This document shows, in pieces, positions 46,156 to 51,297 of a stretch of DNA of 51,297 nt (position 1 is its first letter; each line of letters starts with the position of its first letter). The DNA is from Deltaproteobacteria bacterium (GTDB lineage Bacteria; Desulfobacterota; Syntrophorhabdia; Syntrophorhabdales; Syntrophorhabdaceae). The DNA is taken from contig JAKORG010000074.1 in NCBI GenBank assembly GCA_029777945.1, positions 1 to 51,297 on the forward strand. Reading direction: 5' to 3'. The translations under genes were made by a program, and so were the position numbers. A model generated the notes under the pieces. That model searched no databases. It saw only the letters and a list, made by a program, of their open reading frames with translations, and had not been told where the DNA came from.

Positions 46156-49020
46156 TCAAAACAGGATCCTCAAGCCAGCGTTTATGCTGTGGGCAGTGTA
46201 TTTGTTGTCGCCGAATTGGGCATCATAGTTGATGGAGAAAGATATATCATCTCCAGTAACCATCGTGATGCCTGCGCCAAAGACTGCAAAACTCCTGTTA
46301 GGTGATGCAGTTTTGATGCTGAAAGGAGAACTCCCCTGGGCCAATCGGGAGGTAATGTTTCTGCTGTCCCTCAAGAACTCGTATCCGTATGATGCGCGGA
46401 TATTCGGTAAGAAAAGCCTTTTGTCTGCCTGCCATGTGTAAGATACCTTCCAGCCGATACTGGCCTGAAATGATTCCATATCCTGTCTGTCAACATCAAG
46501 GTTCAATGCGTCTGCCCCTGATTCGGTATAGCTATCAACATTTAGCTTTATATACTGTGCAGACACGGTTGGTGTGATTGTCCACCTTTTCACAGAGAAT
46601 TCGTATCCTGCGCCTCCATAGGCAGTGAATTGCCTGCCGTTTGGCGATGATGTGGCAGTGCGATCTACACCGGGGAATACGATGCGGCGGGTGTTATCAT
46701 AGCTTGCGTAGCCGTAGCTTAGCTGTCCATCCACAAAAAATCCCTTTTTAAAATAGGTCCCATAAGTCCCAAATGTATAGCCTTCCATCTTCACCTTGCT
46801 GCCCACATTGTCGGTATTGGCCCTGGAAGTATTGACCCCAACCATGAGACCTGCAATAAAATTACTGGTTAACCGGTAATCAGAGCCCATGGTGATACCC
46901 ATGTTGGTGTAGTCATAACCTGTCTGTCCCGAGGTGTCTCGCTGATCCCCAAAGACTGCATTTCCCTTTACAAAGAATCCGAAACGTTCATCTATAACTG
47001 AAGGTCTCATGCCGGTCAAGTAAGGGGATGAGCTGGCAAGAAGTATGGGTTTTTCCATCCAGTTGCCTGTGAAATCCCTGTTTATGATGTTGAGTCCGTT
47101 GACACTTATTCCCCGCGCACCTTGCCGGAGATCGCTTAAGCGTCCCGATATATTGCCGGCCTGGAATGATGCTGCGTTGATTCTCATGCTGGATCGGGCA
47201 TCGCTGCCTTTTGGCGCAAGCTGGTCTATGGCATTCGCTGCCTGTGTATATGTGGGGAGGGCATCGATAGCGGAAAGGATTGTATTTAGGTCGCCCGTAG
47301 CAGATTTGGCAGCACCATTGAGCATGGAGCTCACCGCCCTCTGATTGGGTGTTAGGTATGTAAGTAAGGTCTCGTTTGAGTAGTCACGCTCCACTACAAG
47401 ATACACCTGGTTGGGCACATCATATCTGGGCTTGAAGACCACTGTGGGCGTGATGTTGGTGCGAAGATTAGAGAACGTTCCAGTCACACCAGATGCAGCT
47501 GTAAGGATCGTCCCAAACGTTGTGCCTATTGCGGGTGTGGCACCGCCCGTCCACGATGTCTCGAGGGTTCCGTCCAGGGAGGCACATCCGGCGACAGCAA
47601 GGACATCGTTACTTGTGGGAGAGGCGACCTCTATGCTCAATTTTCCACCAGAACCCTGCGTATAGTTGCCGCTGACATTTAAGGTACCAATAGACCTACC
47701 TGGTTTTACTGTCCCGGCGTTTGCAAGACCACCGACAACACTGCCGGTGCCGCTTAAGATTCCCCCTGAATCCACATTCACCCCCGCTACCTTGCCAGTA
47801 TCACCCAGGATGGCAGTAGCACCTGACTGTATGGTTAGAGGTGCCTGGGAGTAATCACCCTGGACGTCGAGCGTGCCTTCAGAGACGGTAATTCGTTGAG
47901 CGTAAGAACTGGTGCCGGGATTGAGCGTTAGAGTGCCTTTACCGATCTTTTGAATGGCTATACCCCAGCCGTTTCCCTGATAATAATCGGTAAGGATATC
48001 AGAGTTGATTGATTGACTGACATTGTTGCCCCCGAATTTTCGTAAGGTCAGCGTGTATTCATACGTATCGAAAAGGTGCCATGTATCAGTCAAGGTATCA
48101 TAGGTATAATGCTCGATAGTGACTCTATTGCCGTTGACCGTCACCATGTTGTATCCATATTTACCCTCTTGATGACTTTCTCCTATAACGCGGGTGTCAG
48201 GATATGTCCCGTCCCAGGTGTCCAGCAATCCTCCTCCTGTGCCGACCACGATTTGTTGTATCTCAGGTCCCCCATCTATGGAGATCTTTGCCCTGTTATA
48301 GAGATGGATGTGTCCGGAAAAATAGACATTGACGCTGTAATCGCCTAAGCTTTTCCAGAAGACATCACGCTCAGCCGGATAGTTTGCCAGGGTATTGGCA
48401 GGGGCTACCTCAAAGGCTGGGTAATGACCGTATACAAAGGTAAAGGGGAGCGTATTTGTTGCTAATTGTTCGTTGAGCCAGGTCTGGTTTACCCTGTATT
48501 CATTGCCGGTATAGCCTTCTTCGAGCCCGATAATGAAGACATTGTTCTTGGAAAAGCTGTAGGTCATGCCCTTTTCATTGGGGGGACCGTTCATGGGGAT
48601 CTGCGGCATGTGATTGATCATATGGAGCTTCCATTCTTTGGCGTAATCGAGACCAGGGGTATTGACGTCTCCGTATGTTTCATGGTTTCCCCTGATGGGG
48701 TAGGTAATGTTAAGGAGGGACGCCATAGCAGCCCTATAGTGGGCATACTGATCGATAAGCGGGTTCTGTCCATGTCTGTCAACCCCGTGGACCTCATCGC
48801 CTCCGGCTAGAATGAAGCTCGGGTTCTTGCTTTGAATTTCCGCGGCCATTTTTTCTACGATCTCTTTATTGATGCCGTATGAACCATCCTTGTCCTGCTG
48901 ATCGCATACGACCACAAAAGACCAGGATGCCGCACGGGCTGTCCTGACAATTGCGCCTACAGCGAAAAAGGTCATAATAAGAATAACAATATATCTTCTG
49001 AGAAATTGCACTTCAGCCAC
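46156..49020 (-). CDS. autotransporter with metallophosphoesterase passenger
   Basis: A 954-residue type Va secreted protein. A signal peptide (about 1-31, ending ARA-ASW) is followed by a calcineurin-type phosphoesterase (about 35-320): VVVCDQQD, GGDEVHG, RGNHETYG, VYGHYPAF, FSGHIHLY. Then comes a short beta-helix with passenger-associated repeats (GKGTLTLNPG...GTLDVQGDYSQ...PGRSIGTLNVSGNYTQGSGGKLSIEV), an alpha-helical linker region and a C-terminal beta-barrel of about 280 residues ending in Phe (RILF). I start at GTG 49020 because AAAGGAG is eight bases upstream; the open frame runs 23 codons further. The DNA is visibly GC-richer than flanking genes, suggesting transfer. Phosphoesterase substrate is unknown. 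Confidence 0.92.
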   Translation of the reverse strand: MAEVQFLRRYIVILIMTFFAVGAIVRTARAASWSFVVVCDQQDKDGSYGINKEIVEKMAAEIQSKNPSFILAGGDEVHGVDRHGQNPLIDQYAHYRAAMASLLNITYPIRGNHETYGDVNTPGLDYAKEWKLHMINHMPQIPMNGPPNEKGMTYSFSKNNVFIIGLEEGYTGNEYRVNQTWLNEQLATNTLPFTFVYGHYPAFEVAPANTLANYPAERDVFWKSLGDYSVNVYFSGHIHLYNRAKISIDGGPEIQQIVVGTGGGLLDTWDGTYPDTRVIGESHQEGKYGYNMVTVNGNRVTIEHYTYDTLTDTWHLFDTYEYTLTLRKFGGNNVSQSINSDILTDYYQGNGWGIAIQKIGKGTLTLNPGTSSYAQRITVSEGTLDVQGDYSQAPLTIQSGATAILGDTGKVAGVNVDSGGILSGTGSVVGGLANAGTVKPGRSIGTLNVSGNYTQGSGGKLSIEVASPTSNDVLAVAGCASLDGTLETSWTGGATPAIGTTFGTILTAASGVTGTFSNLRTNITPTVVFKPRYDVPNQVYLVVERDYSNETLLTYLTPNQRAVSSMLNGAAKSATGDLNTILSAIDALPTYTQAANAIDQLAPKGSDARSSMRINAASFQAGNISGRLSDLRQGARGISVNGLNIINRDFTGNWMEKPILLASSSPYLTGMRPSVIDERFGFFVKGNAVFGDQRDTSGQTGYDYTNMGITMGSDYRLTSNFIAGLMVGVNTSRANTDNVGSKVKMEGYTFGTYGTYFKKGFFVDGQLSYGYASYDNTRRIVFPGVDRTATSSPNGRQFTAYGGAGYEFSVKRWTITPTVSAQYIKLNVDSYTESGADALNLDVDRQDMESFQASIGWKVSYTWQADKRLFLPNIRASYGYEFLRDSRNITSRLAQGSSPFSIKTASPNRSFAVFGAGITMVTGDDISFSINYDAQFGDNKYTAHSINAGLRILF

Positions 49021-49421
49021 GATCAGGGCTCCTTTGCTTGCACAAGGGAATCTCCTGGATCGGGGAATTATGGCATATACAAGCATCAACTGGAAACAAA
49101 TTACTGACCTTTTTACAGCCAGAATAACAAATTTTGTAGAGGAGGTATAGAAAAAACGTTGTGGGTAAAGTAAATCTTGTCCACAAAATATAGAATGCAG
49201 CGCCGATGATCGAGGAAAGGGATAATGAATTCAATTAGTTAGATGGAGCGGGCAACGGGGGTTCGAACCTGATTTATATAGTAGTGTATTACAGGAGATA
49301 AATCAAAACTAATTGTATTTTTCTATGAGGTATTAGGGTAGTGTAAATTCTCTTATGTAAATTCATTTAAGGGATGAAAAAAGGATGTACCTCCTCTTCT
49401 AATGAAGTTTGTCAAGCACAT
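49021..49421. other. gap between the autotransporter and the IS1111-type element
   Basis: About 400 bases with no convincing gene. It contains the tRNA-like 3' remnant at 49244-49270. The open frame at 49013-49234 on the minus strand overlaps the autotransporter start and has no supporting motif. Confidence 0.45.
49244..49270 (-). other. tRNA-Gly-like 3' end remnant, possible attachment site
   Basis: The minus strand reads GGTTCGAACCCCCG then TTGCCCGCTCCA. T-loop, acceptor 3' strand and CCA resemble tRNA-Gly (usual ending TTGCCCGCTCCA), with one extra C in the arm. No 5' half precedes it, so it is not a functional tRNA. Integrases commonly leave such 3' tRNA copies at one end of an island. 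Confidence 0.5.
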
Positions 49422-49437
49422 AATTACAATCTGTTAA

Positions 49438-49628
49438 AGTTCTTTTTGTTGTGATGGCCTCCAGCCTTTTTTATCCCCTTTATCTAACCTCTTTTGTTCT
49501 ACGAGCCTTATAGCCCAACTTACTTTATACAGATCAAAGGGGCGGTGGAAGTTGACCAAGCTAAATCATACGGGCCTTATTGCCCACGAGGTATCACGAT
49601 CCTTCTTCCACCACAACGCTATTCTCCT
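49438..49628 (-). ncRNA. candidate bridge/seek RNA of the IS1111-type element
   Basis: The stretch after the transposase stop folds on the minus strand. GGTGGAAG (49612-49605) pairs with CTTCCACC (49551-49544) and encloses the loop TGGGCAATAAGGCCCGTA (49586-49569). A second copy with 16 of 18 matches, TGGGCTATAAGGCTCGTA, is at 49517-49500 outside that stem. IS1111-group elements are known to code their guide RNA in the 3' non-coding end. Coordinates are those of the gap, not of mapped ends. Confidence 0.5.
49500..49586 (-). repeat. paired near-identical hairpin loops in the IS non-coding end
   Basis: The 18-base units at 49500-49517 and 49569-49586 differ at two positions. Each can form a short GGGC/GCCC (or GGGC/GCTC) stem around ATAAG. 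Duplicate loops are what a bispecific guide RNA, with donor and target loops, would show. Confidence 0.5.
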
Positions 49629-50891
49629 TTATGCCGCCAGTTTAAGGTGGCTTGTTTCTGTAAACATTCTTCTATCTCTTAAAAGTGCAAATATAACCTT
49701 AATAAGTTTTATAACCACTGCACAGAGAGCTTCCTTTTTCTTCATGGTTTTCTGCTTATTCTCATAATATTTTTTAAAGAAGGGGCTTCTATGAACTATC
49801 CCCATTACCATAAAGTAGAGGTATTTGCGAAGCAGCCACCTTCCTTTTTTTGAGATAATCTTTCTTCCTTTTTTCTGCCCCGAATCATGTTCCTGGGGAT
49901 CATATCCCGCATATTTTACAATCTGTTTGGGGCTTTGAAAGTTATAGGGGTTGCCTATTTCTCCGAGAAAAACTGCACAGGTCATTACACCGATACCCGG
50001 TATCGAAAGGATATGCCTGGCAAAGGGGATATTTTCCAAAATTGCTTTCATCTGTAATTCTATCTCTTTTAGCTGTGACTCTGAATGTTTTATGTCTGAA
50101 AGATAGGATGCTACCCGGTAACGGTCTGCTTCTCCTATGTTCTTAAGCCCTACGCTAGTTTGTGCGGCATGGTATATCTGGTGCGCCTTCTTTTTGGCCT
50201 TTGCCTTCCTCTTTGTGTTTTCTGCAATGAGTTTTGTTAATTTATCTATGCCCATTGAGAGCACATCTTCAGGAAAGGGGCATTGTTCAAGAATTGCCCA
50301 GAGACCTCTTGCCTTCATCGACCAGAATATGTTTTTTAGCTCAGGAAAATAATCTTCCAACGCACTCTTTAATGCGTACTTTGAACCTGTATTGGAACGG
50401 CAGATCCGCTCCCTTGTATGGGCTAATGTGCGTAGCTGACGAAAGACGCCGTCTTCTATTATGGTGTCAATATATTTTCCCTCTCTTACAATGTTTGCTA
50501 TTGTATAGGCATCTCTCATATCGTTTTTTGCAGAGGAGCTTTCATCCAGTTCCCTTTGATGCTTTAAAGCAGTAGTACGGATGAACCTTACTTCACAGCC
50601 TTTATCCATGGCGAAGAAGGCGATCTTTCTCCAATAATGTCCAGTGGGTTCCATACCGATTAAAACATCAGTGAATCCATATTTGTTCTTTGCTGTTTCG
50701 ATGATATCATGGAAATAGTCAAAACCCTTCCTGGAATTGTATATCTTAGGATATCTTCCAAGGACAGTCCCTTCTTTGTTCATTAAACACATAGCGTTAA
50801 ATTCGCATCCTATATCCATACCGACAATTAAAGTTTTATTCGTTATACGTTGACGCTTTTCTACCTGTTTGTTATTATTTCTTTTATGCAT
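49629..50891 (-). CDS. IS110/IS1111 family transposase
   Basis: A 420-residue recombinase. The N-terminal DEDD (RuvC-like) domain shows Asp26 (IVGMDIG), Glu81 (GMEPTGHYW), Asp124 and Asp127 (SAKNDMRDAY). The C-terminal Transposase_20 domain begins at LSIPGIGVMTCAVFLGEIG and contains IVKYAGYDPQEHDSG with the conserved Ser. I choose ATG 50891 (reads MHKRNNNK), preceded by GGAGGAGT; the longer frame from 50981 crosses the inverted repeat and is flanking DNA. Enzymes of this family are guided by an RNA from the element itself. The frame looks intact, so the element may be active. Confidence 0.92.
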   Translation of the reverse strand: MHKRNNNKQVEKRQRITNKTLIVGMDIGCEFNAMCLMNKEGTVLGRYPKIYNSRKGFDYFHDIIETAKNKYGFTDVLIGMEPTGHYWRKIAFFAMDKGCEVRFIRTTALKHQRELDESSSAKNDMRDAYTIANIVREGKYIDTIIEDGVFRQLRTLAHTRERICRSNTGSKYALKSALEDYFPELKNIFWSMKARGLWAILEQCPFPEDVLSMGIDKLTKLIAENTKRKAKAKKKAHQIYHAAQTSVGLKNIGEADRYRVASYLSDIKHSESQLKEIELQMKAILENIPFARHILSIPGIGVMTCAVFLGEIGNPYNFQSPKQIVKYAGYDPQEHDSGQKKGRKIISKKGRWLLRKYLYFMVMGIVHRSPFFKKYYENKQKTMKKKEALCAVVIKLIKVIFALLRDRRMFTETSHLKLAA

Positions 50892-50954
50892 GGCTTTTAC
50901 TCCTCCTGTTAAGAAATTTCTTTCAGCGGAAATTATCCTTAACAGATTGTAATT

Positions 50955-51297
50955 GCCATGCTCTTTTATTTCAATATTCATCTTTGGTTCTTTCTCTTTG
51001 GGCTTACTTCTTTATAGTAAGCTATAAAATAAAGTGATCAACCATAATCACAGATATTTTAAAAAGGAGGAACATCCATGGAACTAAGAGTGAGTGTATC
51101 AGAAGTATTAACCCAAGTTTGTCAATTTTTTGTGTAACATATTGATATTATTGGGTTTGCATTTTTAATTTCCCACTACAAATTTCTATTTTATGGTGAT
51201 AAGCCGCTTTAGTGGCTTGGGATGGATTTTTAGGGCATTGTAGATCTCTAAGTGAATGGGTTCTGGCTCTGAGGTGTGTCGAATATGTATGACTTGG
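50955..51297. other. right-hand flank with a possible decayed IS fragment
   Basis: About 340 bases with no full gene. A well-placed ribosome binding site (AAGGAGG) at 51064-51070 precedes a 19-codon frame, 51078-51137, which may be a gene remnant. AAGCCGC (51201-51207) and GTGGCTT (51212-51218) form a seven-pair hairpin (one wobble pair) with loop TTTA, of unknown role. Confidence 0.4.
51078..51137 (+). pseudogene. 19-codon remnant, perhaps the start of an IS256-like transposase
   Basis: ATG 51078 reads MELRVSVSEVLTQVCQFFV and stops at TAA. The opening recalls IS256-type transposases (M-x-x-R-V-S-x-x-E-V). The bases around 51116-51139, GTTTGTCAATTTTTTGTGTAAC, resemble IS256-type terminal repeats read from the other strand. 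If so, this is a deletion derivative in which the N-terminus is joined to the right end. The evidence is only pattern resemblance. Confidence 0.25.

Larger units (their letters stand above)
49422..50954 (-). mobile_element. IS1111-type insertion sequence (IS110 family)
   Basis: Bounded by a 16-base perfect inverted repeat: AATTACAATCTGTTAA (49422-49437) and TTAACAGATTGTAATT (50939-50954). IS110-group elements usually lack inverted repeats; subterminal ones mark the IS1111 group. The transposase is read leftwards. The true ends should lie a few bases outside the repeats. The element is about 1.55 kb, a usual size. A 190-base non-coding stretch follows the transposase and probably encodes the guide RNA. 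Confidence 0.75.

Noticed and set aside
46229-48810. Several long plus-strand frames opposite the autotransporter
   Set aside because: Expected in GC-richer DNA; none has motifs, and the minus-strand frame is continuous with strong domain evidence.
49013-49234. 73-residue minus-strand frame upstream of the autotransporter
   Set aside because: Overlaps the autotransporter start out of frame, with no motif or ribosome binding site.
1-51297. CRISPR array or cas genes
   Set aside because: No regularly spaced direct repeats and no Cas-like protein found on reading the window.

Overview
The window looks like AT-rich chromosome from a strictly anaerobic Gram-negative bacterium. Anaerobic life is suggested by rubrerythrin, a flavodiiron protein, a HydG-type radical SAM enzyme, a benzoate-CoA ligase-like enzyme and a corrinoid reductive-dehalogenase-like protein. 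A Gram-negative envelope is suggested by kdsB, a lipoprotein and an autotransporter. A deltaproteobacterial (Desulfobacterota, syntroph-like) host is my best guess. It is inference from gene content, not proof.

Layout. 1-584: the 3' end of an IS3-type element that has cut off an alpha/beta-hydrolase gene. 711-11022: a cytidylate-kinase-like gene, then a full nine-gene V-type ATPase operon (H-C-I-K-F-E-A-B-D) and a PhoU-like gene. The catalytic A subunit carries an in-frame TAG. 11044-14219 (minus): YqaA-type membrane protein, then an oxygen-defence cluster (fprA, rubrerythrin, flavodoxin-like protein, small Cys protein). 14441-18xxx: tRNA-Leu(CAG), ribF, a glycine-zipper lipoprotein, and the operon ferredoxin-pyrR-pyrB-pyrC, whose 59-residue ferredoxin is translationally coupled to pyrR. 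19350-24192: secD-secF, followed by an unusual protein combining HD-like, P-loop NTPase and helical-repeat regions, with its start codon in the loop of a hairpin. 24182-27384 (minus): tatD, isochorismatase-like, GerMN, serS. 27670-37208 (plus): HD-GYP, aryl-CoA ligase, uvrA, kdsB, yjbQ, then TM1266-like/HydG with two small proteins. 37341-38096 (minus): PNPOx-like protein and cold-shock protein.

38511-43604 (minus) is an accessory operon: a FadR-type regulator with a perfect operator-like palindrome, a Tat-less reductive-dehalogenase-like protein, an orphan TRAP binding protein, and a molybdopterin oxidoreductase broken by an in-frame TAA. 43836-45628 holds a nicotinamidase-like hydrolase, a second TM1266-like protein and a small cytochrome c. 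46156-49020 is a GC-richer metallophosphoesterase autotransporter, next to a tRNA-Gly-like 3' remnant that may be an attachment site. 49422-50954 is an IS1111-type (IS110 family) insertion sequence with 16-bp perfect subterminal inverted repeats. Its 3' non-coding stretch carries two near-identical hairpin loops, as expected for a bridge/seek RNA.

Most novel candidates: the HD/NTPase/helical-repeat protein with its start-codon hairpin; the dehalogenase-like operon; the HydG variant lacking one canonical auxiliary-cluster cysteine; and the candidate guide RNA of the IS1111-type element. The two in-frame stops (TAG in ATPase A, TAA in the molybdoenzyme) are either real decay or sequence errors. 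TAG is used as an ordinary terminator by other genes here, so recoding is unlikely.
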